In this document: piece by piece, positions 12,401 through 23,000 of the stretch
Numbering within the stretch: the first letter of the stretch is position 1
Layout: every line of letters starts with the position of its first letter
Source of the DNA: Taenia hydatigena
Taxonomy: Eukaryota > Platyhelminthes > Cestoda > Cyclophyllidea > Taeniidae
Reading direction: 5' to 3'
NCBI GenBank assembly: GCA_036345935.2
Contig: JADWOT020000006.1
Coordinates: 8,406,519 to 8,470,518, forward strand
DNA length: 64,000 nt
Program-made: the position numbers and the translations under genes
The notes under the pieces: model-generated
Told to the model about the DNA's origin: nothing
Database searches by the model: none
The model's input: only the letters and a program-made list of their open reading frames with translations

Positions 12401-13955
12401 TCGGGTAAATTGTGTTTACTTTGCTTCTTTCGTTGGTGCTAATTCTTGTTAACGCCTAACATTTGTCGCGGTGTTTCTTATGAGATGAATCTCTCGAATG
12501 CTTATTTTCACTGCCTCTCTTAACAGTTAGTTTAGTTTCTCACGCACGTGAGTGATTATTAGTTTTCACTCGCGATATATCACCGTGCATCTTGTTTGCA
12601 ACCTATAATTTTTTGTTCCCCGAAGTCTGAAAGCCGCGTTCAGGATGCCCTTTTTTGCACAAGTGAAGTTTTCCTACCTAAAGGTAATTTGCATGATTGA
12701 ATTCAGGGCTCTTTTGTTGTCTGGTAAGTGATATGCATCCGTTGATTTTCCATAAATCGCTTGTATGCGACTTCTCAAAAGTAATTTAATTGGCATCGTA
12801 TTATCATTATGCGTCCATTAGGTCGCTAATTTTGAGTCAATTACGAATTTTGTGTTCAAATTGTAAATACGGTGATTTTGTCTCAGAAATAATGCACGTA
12901 ATGCTATCAATCCCATTCCAAATTATTAGTTGATGCGGTACCTTTTCATTCCTTCATTTTTTTTCATCAGAATATGTAAATTAGATGTACACAGTTATAT
13001 CCTCGAAAAATTTTTAATTTGCAACCCTAGATTGGGCACTTGTACACATGCGGAACAAAACACCATTAATTTGACTTCTTCCATTACTCTGTTTGTGACC
13101 ATCTTTGATCACGCAGCTCTCTGTTTTCGTGATATTGAGGGTCGTACATAACTTTACACTTACAGATGAGTGCTTGTCTTTGATATTGTTTTTTTTTTAA
13201 TTTATGCTTGCTGAATAGTGAGGCTGCTTTGCTTTAACCTGTTTTTGTCGAGCTTGTGTAGGTGATTCAATAAATTAACCGAAGACCTAAGGAAGACGAG
13301 GCTACTTGTATTTTTTATTTTCCATGCTGTTTCCTAGGCTCTACAGATGATGAACTCTCAGACCGCGATATCACTGATATCGAGGTGATGGCCCATTCTG
13401 TCTCACAGTGTAAGCGCTCTACTTTTTTGTATTTTAGTAGCATCCAAAATGCATTAGGGGTGAAAGTGATTTATATATGCTCTTTTCCTTTAGGACCTAA
13501 TCCAGTCAATCATTAAATGTTGCTTAGGCTTATACGGTACCTCAAATTAACTTTGACAAGTTAAATAGTGCTATTGGAGTACTGTGAATAAAGAATGTAA
13601 TCAAATTTCACTCCATCAATTCATCAAGCATGGCGTCTAATCAAGCGTTTAGTGATGTTAACGTTTAAATTTGTTAGAAATTGATGCCCAATGTTGGATC
13701 CCAGGATTTAAAACCTCAAGCAAATGCAATTGAGATAATCCATTTAAAATTCGTCAGTGGACGATTAACCCCACAGTTGAACCTTAACTAGCGGCCATTG
13801 GACACTGGACGTAGGCTAAATACCTTCATTGTTTTTTACTTAATGGTCGCATTCCCGCTTTAGCGAAGGGTAAAATCCTCTTTGTGGGAAGTGCAATCGC
13901 AGTAGTCATTCTCAGTCTTGTCGCCTCCATCTACCTGGGTCTTCTACCGATCTGA
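6411..13955 (+). CDS. ODR4: ODR4 homologue (ER tail-anchored receptor-trafficking protein), 9 exons, about 545 aa
   Basis: Exons: 6411-6497, 6536-6736, 6777-6883, 6927-7335, 8113-8298, 8716-8803, 12009-12404, 13338-13409 and 13864-13955. All phases agree. The start MIKTLSIEQKFYDRCL aligns with human MGRTYIVEETVGQYLS. The segment WRAIKTHINLTLETYLP matches the conserved core. NLTIHGRIPGLAFLP, ILLPSRVLVRIPACPACPL and LSDYKF match the later conserved blocks. The last exon supplies a single C-terminal membrane anchor (ILFVGSAIAVVILSLVASIY), as in the family. ODR-4 was defined in C. elegans as needed to deliver odorant receptors to cilia. In mammals it is an ER protein linked to UFSP2 and UFMylation. 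The protein is longer than human ODR4 (about 454 aa), partly through an acidic, Ser-rich stretch before the anchor. The first five introns mix 38-43 nt with 777 nt; the sixth is 3205 nt. Acceptor 6544 is an alternative to 6535 for exon 2. Confidence 0.85.
8804..12008 (+). other. Long ODR4 intron (3.2 kb), no nested gene seen
   Basis: The donor AAT/GTAAGG and the acceptor GCATAG/GTGGCC bracket the largest intron of the gene. The joint reads GluCysGlyArgIleLeu and preserves phase 1. Open frames at 9311-9541 and 10142-10391 lack family resemblance and splice context, so I take them as chance. Confidence 0.6.
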
Positions 13956-14247
13956 ACTCTGCCTCCTCTCCCCCCTTCGCTTCATTTCACTCCTCCCGTT
14001 CTGCTGCCCTGGGTGCCCCTCCAAGGCACGTTCACTCTGCACAACTTTTCACCTTATCCATCTCTATGGTTGCGCTTTTGATGAACTCCCAAACATTGGT
14101 TGTACCTACTTCCAGTTACTTTCATTACCTCAATATGTCCGTATTCAACGACGCACCAATCAATTACAAATAAACGCTCATTCGTATATACTCCCATACG
14201 AGAAATTGTGCAAAGCATATACATCGGGAGAGTAGAAGAGGGAATCG
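13956..14247. other. Convergent 3' junction ODR4 / WDR74
   Basis: The ODR4 stop (13955, plus) and the WDR74 stop (14248, minus) are 292 bp apart. The two 3' untranslated regions must therefore abut or overlap. No separate gene was seen. Confidence 0.5.
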
Positions 14248-16362
14248 TCACGTGTGCACGTTGGTCTCATTTTTGTACTTTGTTCTCTTCATCGGCGGTT
14301 CGTCACCGGGCCCCAAGGGCTCCATGCTGGCCCAAAGCTCGCCCAGATCCTCATCCGGTCCTTCCGCATCTTTTTTTTCCTGTACGCTGGAGGCTTCCAT
14401 GGGAAACTTAGCCGAGTCACGGATAAGAAAGGTGGAGATGGGAGTTTTCGCAAAGATCTAGCATGGTGAAGAAGAAACGGAAGCGCTTTGCAATGGCATG
14501 AATTAATACACGGGCGATAATTGCACCAAAATCGGTCCTCGACTACTACTAAAGAACGTCTCATTGCGGCTTGGCTTGCGCCTACACAAAACGAGAGGGA
14601 ATTTCGCACGTAGCCAACCAAATCAAACAACAACCTTTGGGTCAGATTAATGCTAGGAAGCACACATTATCGATAGGACTAAGTCAGTCTATTTTACTGT
14701 ATTTGCACCAGGATGGATATAGCACCCAATGCCACCAATGCGCCAGCACGCAGTCCAAGCGGCCCCTTATACTATAGTAGGGCATTACAAAACGACTGGG
14801 TCACTAAGAGGGGATCGGAAGAATCCCATTTTTCATGGTTTAACAATTAGGCGAAATCAATGAATATGACATTAAAATTGCTTGAAAGATTGAATAAAAG
14901 GATACCCCGGCGGCATGCAGACAAATTATGGTAGTGTCCTTAAAATAGGTTGCAAAGTATAGCTTACAGGGTAATGCATAGATTTCAAGCAACAGAATCA
15001 CACAGCTAATGCGAATTTCGTTCAAAATCAAGGCAATAGAATATGAACTTTAGAAAAAGGCTCTGGTAATAAAAACATGCGAAATTCTTGGTCGCATACC
15101 TTGGTCAAAAGCTCACCGGAGTCGCGGTGATAAACGCGGAGAAACCGATCGATAGATGCAGAGACGACCACAGGCTGGTCGTTGATGGCAGCACGAGGCA
15201 TCGCATGCGGCAGATTTGCACAGCCCGCACCACCGCAGACCAGTGCCGAGACCGCCCCTGCCGCAGGCTGGTAGGCTTTGACGCGCTCCGGTGGTGCCGC
15301 AGCCCTAGCACCAACTGAACGAGCCTTACGCCTTGGCTCCGCAACTGTACCTAATACCAAGCTTGAGCGAGGGACGCGGAAGTCCAATTGACAAATGTCG
15401 CCAATTGCGTTGCCGGCGACAGCACGCAGACCAACTCCTGGAGCAGAGGTGTAAGCAACGCAGCTGGTGATGGGACGTGTAACGGTGAGATCACGAAGCA
15501 TAGCAGAGTATCGACCCGTACCGACCGACTTTTTGCCCTGTTTTCGGCTCACTCTCCATGCCGATCGGGACACAGGACGACGTTGACCACTGCGAACATC
15601 ATAGACGCAAAACTGAGGAGAAGGTTTAACGCAAAGTGCGAAGTCCTACATCACCATATTTAGATGACGTCACGAAGAGGCGATCCTCATAGCCTTCGAC
15701 GAAGGAAGCATCAGAGATCCAGACGGGAACCCTTAGATCCAATGTATCCGGCCGAACATTCTTCGCAGAAAATACGGGAGAAATAGGCTTTTCCAGATCC
15801 CAGAGTGAAGGAAGAACATCCTGTCCGCCACATATCATATGATTCTGATAGCTTTTGCATACGCTTAGATTGCTGGCAACGGGAATTTCGTGCTAATTTT
15901 ACGTTCAGAGATTAGGAATAAACCCACACATTTAAGGAATGGTTACTCAGGTTGATTATAAACACCTTCCCAGAGGCTTTACCAACAACTAAAACTCTAT
16001 AAAAAGGTAATTCGAACAAATGTGAATAACCCGTTGATTACTGAGAGCCCAATTGGAATAGAAGTATCTGACTCATAAGGAGGGCAATTGACAGATAGCG
16101 TGGATCCATCACCCATTAAAACACCTCGAAGTTTAGCCTTCCCAGCAGCGAAAATCTAAATCGTGAGAGAGATCGAAGATTTACTCGTCCAGGTGTAGTC
16201 GTGTCCCATGAAAGTGTCTGTGAATCCTCAAGCACCAATCCTGAGTCAACAAGTGTGCGGGAAGTGAAGTCGAAAGCTAAATAACGCTTAAGAAGACGGA
16301 AGAGTTTCCATGCTTTTTGACGCTCCCAAAGGCGAAATTGTCAACACGTCACGCAACTCCAT
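14248..16362 (-). CDS. WDR74: WDR74 / Nsa1-type WD-repeat ribosome maturation factor, about 418 aa
   Basis: Exons in minus-strand order: 16362-16348 (uncertain), 16286-16185, 16155-16031, 15996-15928, 15872-15650, 15612-15100 and 14457-14248. Phases agree throughout. SAKNVRPDTLDLRVPVW matches the signature RAKNVRNDWLDLRVPIW of WDR74. FCVYDVRSGQRRPV and SASIDRFLRVYHRDSGELL match later blades. GELWASMEP near the end matches human ELWASLEA, followed by a short Lys/Arg-rich tail. WDR74 acts in the nucleolus or nucleus in 60S pre-ribosome maturation, with the AAA ATPase NVL. The intron 16184-16156 is only 29 nt if read as modelled. The first exon is chosen for its strong start context (GCGGCCATGG) and fitting phase, but the N-terminal blade is poorly conserved and could start elsewhere. 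Length is close to human (385 aa). Confidence 0.85.
16156..16184 (-). other. Candidate 29-nt intron in WDR74
   Basis: On the minus strand the donor is GGACGA/GTAAAT and the acceptor CACGATTTAG/ATT. Removing 29 nt restores frame and joins PGR to IFAAGK, matching the blade order of WDR74. An alternative acceptor further on (GGGAAG/GCT) gives a 47-nt intron but deletes six residues of a beta strand. Confidence 0.55.
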
Positions 16363-16490
16363 GGCCGCAACCAATGTAAAGACAAGTCAATGCAGGCCGC
16401 AACGCGGTCACACAAGATGGACCAATCAACAGAGTCTTCGATTGACACAGAAGTCACCTAAAAGGGAAACATGTAAATAAGCGCCATGAC

Positions 16491-16675
16491 TGTAACACTT
16501 TGTTTGCTTGGACTGCCGGCTTCGAACAGGGTTACAGAGGTGGCCATGTTGCTCTAGCTGCGGAGGCTAGCCTCCAGGCCTTGCCAGCATCCCGTTCCCC
16601 ACTGCCTGTTGAATACATTTATTCTATCCTAGTATTCTGCCTTCTTTTGCCTCAAAGGAGCCTCAGGACGCTACA
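16491..16675 (+). repeat. Dispersed repeat family 1, copy A (LTR-like, 185 bp)
   Basis: It begins TGTAACACTTTGTTTG and ends GGACGCTACA, so it has TG...CA termini like a long terminal repeat. It shares many blocks with three other stretches here, for example CTAGCTGCG followed by CTTCTTTTGCC. The boundaries agree with the minus-strand copy at 32514-32701 (188 bp). I saw no convincing target-site duplication. It starts about 130 bp upstream of the inferred WDR74 start codon. Confidence 0.7.
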
Positions 16676-16830
16676 AACACCTTCGAAACACGCAAATCAG
16701 ACCAAGAACTGTTGAACGTTTCCAATAGAGTTAGTTGCAAAGTTATCCACCTCTAAAATTAAAATATGATGTAACCCAAATGCTTCAAAATTTAGTAAAA
16801 CATCAAGAATCAAGTATTGTGCATGTAACA

Positions 16831-17057
16831 CTTAATTCTTTAAATGCGCTTTGTGGGCGAGAGGCGGGAAGTCAATCTGAACCACGTGACGGAGCAGCGT
16901 GGAGACTCCTCGGAGCGTGACTTATCCTCGGCCCGAACTTCAGATCTCGCCTGGCTGTATTCATCACCCCCTTTATATATTAAAGATGTCTAAGCGTATA
17001 CAGACTTCTACTATCAAGGGTGACCAGGAGGGAAAGGAGGAACCCTCCACAGTGCAG
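16831..17057 (+). repeat. Dispersed repeat family 2, copy 1, with short conserved frame
   Basis: This stretch resembles 53312-53540 over about 230 bp, with shared blocks such as TTCTTTAAATG, GAGACTC and GAGCGTGAC, and AAAGATGTC. In both copies the ATG starts a peptide of the pattern MSK(R/H)xxxST(I/N)KGDQ, here at 16986. A frame stays open to 17120 in this copy (44 residues). It lies between two family 1 copies, so the whole of 16491-17710 could be one decayed miniature LTR element. Confidence 0.65.
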
Positions 17058-17537
17058 ATCGTTTTTTTAGCGGTTGCGCTAAGTGCTTGCAAATTTGTGT
17101 TTCGAAGATACCAGAAATGACTATCGAAGATGATCGTTGCCCATATTAGACGCAGAAGAACCGAATTTGAAGAAAAAAGTAATGTGTGAGATAACACCAC
17201 GTGACTTTTTGGTTCTGTCACACCACTGACTGCCTAGTTCACACCTAATAAGTGGAACCAAATTACGCACTTCAACTTTTTTGAGATGCGGTGGCGTCAT
17301 TAGGGCTCGGCCAGCACAGAAGAGCCCCATATTTACCTCCAGTCGAGAGAGTTATTTAAATAGCAAAAAGGGAAACTCATTACCCACTTGTAGAAGCTTA
17401 GAGTCTCTAAGTATGTCCGAAAGGCCATGCCAGTCAGCTGAATCGCAATTTACGCAACACTAAGTTTACATGCATCCACGATAAACATTGCTTTCATGTC
17501 CAAAGCTTCGTTTTAAAAGGAGGCACTTGAGTCATAG

Positions 17538-17710
17538 CTTGTTTGAAACAAACGTTTTTGGTGAGGGCCACAGAAGTATCCATATTGCTCTAGCTGCGTA
17601 GGCTGGTCTCCGGGCCATCCCGGCAGCTCAATTCCCACTCTCTTGAATACATTTGTTCCACCTCAGTATTCTGCCTTTTTAGTTTTAAAGAGAGCCTTGA
17701 GTCGCCACAG
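17538..17710 (+). repeat. Dispersed repeat family 1, copy B
   Basis: It shares with copy A the blocks ATTGCTCTAGCTGCG, the GGCC(A/T)TCCCGGCAG region and CAGTATTCTGCCTTTTT, in the same orientation. It is more decayed at its start than copies A and C. The limits are approximate. Confidence 0.6.
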
Positions 17711-18115
17711 TATTGTTTTTTCTTGAGCAGACTGACATACGCGTCAAGTCGGTAGCATTAGCTAGAATAGGTTAACTTCTATTTCACTTGTGCCCACTAA
17801 CTATCTTTGTGTTCATTTCGTGTTTTCCTGTAAACAAGGTGTTAGTTTTGGATTTTTAAATACAATGATTAATAGCAAGCGATTGCTAACTAGAGCTTTT
17901 AGACGTGTGTTGCTTTTATGTTGCTAAATTTCGTCAACAGTGTGCGCAATCTACAAAAGTTGTCTTATGAGTTCACTACAGTTAACTTAAACAAGATTAA
18001 TAATAAATAAAATGTTAGATAGGTCCTGTTTACTATCGTTGTGTGTATACATTTTATCGCCTATAATTTTAAAAGTGTGTTAGAATCGCTTTTAATCACC
18101 CCGCTAGTTCTGAAA

Positions 18116-20065
18116 ATGGACTTGCTTTCGGCCAGTTCGGATCCCGAATTAGTAGACTCAAGTCTGGGCAGTCGTAAGTTATGCATATTGTTGGGCGAGT
18201 CTGATAGACAATCCTCATATTAAATTTTACTGCAACGAGATCCTCAATCGTACTCAAGGGTCCGGGGGTACGCCAATTATTCGAACTTACTCTGGTCGTT
18301 ATAGCCATATCCGTCTTGGAATTCAATAAAGAAGGCACGCATCTTGCCTACGGGAATTCCGATGGAATTTTAAGCATTCTTGAACTGGGTCAAAGTGTTA
18401 GATACATTGTCTCTCAAATTCCGATTGTAGAAATCTGACATTGGTTTTTCTACCCACGCATGTTCGAAGCCTTATCAGTCTTTCTTGAGTCATGAACCTG
18501 AATTCGACTGTCTTAAGTCTCAGGCGATCGAGGAAAAGCTTACTTTTATTCGCTGGGTTAACTGTTGTGGACCTTCTCATTTTCTTTTATCTGCAAATGG
18601 TGAGTGTCTACTGTGTTGCCACTGATGTCAATATTCCGACAAATATGAAAACCTATGTTTTTTTTTTAAATGCAAAAACTAGAACGGACTATAAAACTCT
18701 GGAGAGTAGCAGAAGTTCCTCTTCGTGAAATGGATAACCTGAACTTTCCGACGGAATCTGGTTCTCGTAAAAAGGTTGCTATCCGTTCCAACTCAGATAT
18801 CAAGGTACCCCGATGGAAATCGCTGCCGGCGGAGAACAAAGTTGTTAGGGTTTACAACAAGAAGGTTTACGCTCGGGGTCATGGCTTTTCTCTAACAGGA
18901 CTTGCCCTTTCGCTTGATCAACAAACGTTCCTATCATCAGATCCACTGAGGATAAATCTCTGGCACTATGATGTTGACTATGAAGCGTTCAGTACCCTTT
19001 TAGAACTTACGTCCAAGTTCATTTTCCTAATATTAACTTGTTTTGTCTCTCAAAACTTCGGTCTCCCTTACTCATCACTTACTTAAGCCATCGTTGACCT
19101 GATGCCTGATCGTATCGAGGATATCACGCATCTGATTACGGGTTTGGCAACGTCACCTTCTTCGCCGTCATTGTTTGCCTATAGCACCAATCGTGGCTCC
19201 CTTCGAGTCTGCGACACTCGTAGTACCGCACTTTGTGATAAACCCGCACTGGGTAGGCGTTCTTATTCCGCCTTTACATCATCTTTTGTCTTCAGCAATC
19301 GACAACCTTCCAGCCTCCGAGCAAAATGTCATCGTTATCTTGCTCAATTCCATCGCAGACCTGAAGTTTCTCAATAATTCGGATAGATTCATTGTTTCTC
19401 GGGACTTCATGTCCGTCAAAGGTAAGCATACTACCTCTACTTTAATCTCTGCAGTTTGGGATTTGGCAAATACAACGGCTCCTGCTGAAGTCTATCCAGT
19501 ACAGTCGCATCTGCGACCATATTTGAACAGTATCTACGAGACGGAATTGCTCTTCGATGATTTCAAACTCTCCCTTTCCTCAGACGATAGGTAGGTGCAC
19601 ATTTGTGTAGATCACTTTCTTCCTTATAGGTTCATAATAACTGGGTCCTACCAGTCAGATATACGCATAGTCGACAGATCGTTGGGTGCTTCCGGTATTT
19701 ACAATATTAAAATGGAACCGGACGATTCTCATCTCTACCCGGGTTTCTACGGCCACTCACCAGATGTAACAACGCTGGACTCGGCCGCAGCTCCCTGGCC
19801 TCGTCCTCTGAGTATAGATATGTCCAATGAGCTGTCGGAATCTGAGACTAGTGGTTCGGCAGGAAGGTCTAGAGAACTATCCATTACTTCAGTTTTCTCG
19901 CCAGCCTCTGTAAAAAAGTGGATCAGTGTGTCGTGGTGTCCTGGCTCTCTTGTCGTCGCTGCCTGCCACGCTGATGCTATTCATATAATCGAAGGTATGA
20001 ACGAGGATACTGTTAATATTCATGGTGACGGCAGCGGAGGCGGCAGTGGTGACGGGGTTGTTTGA
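18116..20065 (+). CDS. PPP2R2: Divergent PP2A B55-family regulatory subunit, 8 exons, about 496 aa
   Basis: Exons: 18116-18173, 18305-18396, 18431-18599, 18683-18991, 19088-19252, 19296-19421, 19455-19590 and 19630-20065. Phases agree at every junction. B55 landmarks appear in order: VLEFNKEGTHLAYG, SHEPEFDCLKS, FIRWVNCC, TIKLWRV, SDPLRINLWHYD, FTIVDLMPD, STNRGSLRVCDTRS, SRDFMSVK with VWDL, and FIITGSYQSD. B55 proteins are seven-bladed propellers that direct PP2A to substrates, for example in mitotic exit. This copy is far more diverged than B55 subunits normally are. The family's KRKKDEIS stretch is replaced by a Ser/Glu-rich segment, and the protein ends in a Gly-rich tail instead of stopping after the last blade. 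Exon 2/3 (34-nt intron, donor AGT/GTTAGA) is the least certain joint. The ATG follows the alignment; conserved residues begin soon after it. Confidence 0.85.
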
Positions 20066-23000
20066 GTTGTATCCCTCTCCCGCCCTCCGATTCCCTCTTC
20101 TCTTCCGCAGTCCGTCTTTCTGCGAGACTATTTTTTATATCAATGAAATTCCACCATTTTCTTTTCCACCGGTGCCCGTTCGGACGTTACTCTCACACAC
20201 GCATACCAACCCACTTTTTTTATGAGTGAAAGACACGGATTGTCCTCACAACCCGTCTAATCTGAGACCCTCGGTCCCTTTGCTTGTGGGACAGAAACGG
20301 ACGGGAGAAAGTACGCTCATACGCATCTACGTTATCATGTTTTTTCTACTAGTGAAATGAAAGCTCGGCATTTCGTGTGGTTTCTTACTACAATGATTTA
20401 TCTCTTCTTTCCTTACCTCTGGCCGCTGTTCACTATCTTGTGTTATTTCCCCGTTCGTCTTTTTCCCTCTGACACTAAAATCCCCTACTTCTCTGGACAT
20501 TTATTTTACTGACCAGATGATTTCGAGCTTGGTTTCTTTTTTGAGCGCACTCGTCTGTATACTGGAAGGCCTACTAAAGCAATAAGTTGATAAGAATGAA
20601 ACTATCTCTCCTACTCTCTGTTTAGGGGGGTGGAAGGATGATTTAATTGGGTTTTTTCTTTGGCCTTTAGCTTTAAAGCCTCGTTCTTAGTTCACATTTA
20701 GTGCCTATTTCGGTAAGCGTCGAAATTTTGTTCTGGAGTTGGCGGTTAGTGAAAAACGTATGCTTTGACCCTTTCGCTGGGCTTTATTTTGATTAGCTGG
20801 TGGAAGTCGGACTGTGAGCCCATTCCGGTGTCGGAGTAGGTACCTTAAAGTGTGTAGAGCCATCAAATCCCGATCGGTTTGGTATAATGTAAATTCATTC
20901 CAAGTACATAGCCTTTGAACCATGGCAAATGGGGACTATTCAGAATTATGTGGAATGTGCGTACCCTCGTCGGTAACACTTACGCTTTCCTTATGGCTCC
21001 TGCTTGAAAACAACAAGCGATGCTTTTTGACAGAACAGTAAATGAAGTCGGGTGTTATTTATGTAAACTGCAAACCATTCTTGAGTGAAAATGCGCGGAT
21101 CGGGCCATTGAAAGAGGATTTGAGTGTGCTAGCGATGAAACGTTTTGGAAATGATGTACCTCTGCAATGTTTCGCCCCCGTCCACAAAAATGGCCGAATC
21201 CCACTATACTTGTGTATTCACTAAGTATCAGAAGTGAAACTCGGGCTCCGTCCAGTGCCCATTGGGAAATGTGGAGCATGAAATGAACAAGATGGAAGAG
21301 ATGAGGGGAGAGTAATCGAGATGTCTAAGAACGCAATTACTAGTACAGGGGCCATCACCTTTTCATAATCCGTCGTGCTAAGCTCCCGGGTGAAAGCATG
21401 TTGCTTTCAGCCCACTGAGTTATCGTATTACCTCTACCACTTAAATAATCTGAATTCCTACATATGGCACCATGATGAATGCTCTAAGCGAGGACTTATG
21501 TTGTCGAAAATCTATGCGTTAGTGTACAGAGCCTAAGATTTCAGCAAAGTCAGCTTCGTTCTAGGCGTCATTTTAACGTCTTAGGGAAGACAAGCAATTT
21601 ATTCTGAGTAGCTTTAGTGTTGGGCGTCAGCCAAAAAAACGTCCGCGTGCGACCGCTAGTGGGTCATATACCAATTTGAGAAAATCACTAAAATTAGATA
21701 CAGTAAATCTCCGTTTGTTACTGCCATTGTGAGTCACAAATTTTGTCGCTATCACGAATTCTGCCTTAAAACTAGTGTACAAAGCATACCATGGCAATTT
21801 TTCTCGGCGTGCCTACTTGTTAAAGTGTTTTCACTATACCTTACTACAGCATTAATTAAAAGAGTACAAAGAAAAGTGGCCTTTCGACCAACAACAGATG
21901 ATGGAGATCCGCATCATATTAGCGTCACAGGTTAAAAGCTGCCGCATTGTTTGGCAATTCAGTTGAAGACTATCACATCACTGATGCGTCTTTGGTCAGC
22001 CTTCATGGCCAATTGCGGGGGTCGGTGAACCAGACTTGCTAACTGGTTGTAAGGGTGAAGTGTCGGGACCTGACATGGCGTCGAAACACAGGTAAGGCTT
22101 GACTAAAAACGTTAAACTGCATTCCGCACACAGTGAGCAGTCAAGTAGTCAACTGATCAGTCAAGACACCGACGAGCACTTTCAGTTCTCCCTTTTGGCC
22201 GATTGCTTTATTTACGTTAATGTGTCTGTCAGCTTCAAATACAAGAGCTATTCAATTTAGTGACTCCAGAAGTGCTATATTTCGTGATTTCAATTCCTGT
22301 TTTCAATATTTCAGGTGAAAGAAGATCAGCAGTAACTGGCATAAAACCTCTTTTCTTGTGTTTTTAGGAAGATGGTTGGAATAGTTCTATGCTTATCTTT
22401 TCCTGGCTTCATAATTTCTTCTTCCCAAGGATCGTCCCGCCAAGTAGATTGCTAAACACGTATTTTCTTTATCATTTTTTTCATATTCTTAAGTAAGTTT
22501 ACCAATCGCAATCGCATGCTTTCAGCATGGTTGCCAAAATTTATTGACAAGTTGGTAGATAGCGTGATTATGTAGGCCTCCAAGAATTACCTAATTACCA
22601 AGGAATACATGATGCATGCATACGGCAGAGTTTGAGGCCAGTGGCATAATTCGGAGTTCAGCCCACTCGGCGAAAGTACAGTAACGGAACCCCTTAGGGG
22701 CTCCTTAGCCGAAACCGAGGGGTGAACAAATAACGCATTCCAAACTTGTTAGCGATTTAGGAAGCGCAGTGAGACGAGTAGGGGCTCTTGCTACAATGCA
22801 GCAAAAAGGTGCACTATGAAGGGGCGTGCAATAAACCTAGCACAAAATCACCTTTTTGGGGGAAATTTACGAAAAACATTACAAATGACAATGTTCTCAA
22901 CTGGCGTGAACGCTAGTTAACAAAGGCGATTTGAAGAGAAGGAAGGTTTTATGGTTATAGACACCAAAAATTTTGTGGATGAAATCGTTCCCGGAACGCA

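Larger units (their letters stand above)
16363..18115. other. Intergenic WDR74 / B55, repeat-rich
   Basis: About 1.75 kb between the two divergent genes. It contains two copies of one dispersed repeat (16491-16675 and about 17538-17710) flanking one copy of another (about 16831-17057). I see no host gene. Both neighbouring genes are transcribed away from it, so their promoters must lie within or beside these elements. Confidence 0.6.

Noticed and set aside
15088..15663. Plus-strand open frames at 15088-15318 and 15388-15663
   Set aside because: They are shadows of the large WDR74 exon on the minus strand.
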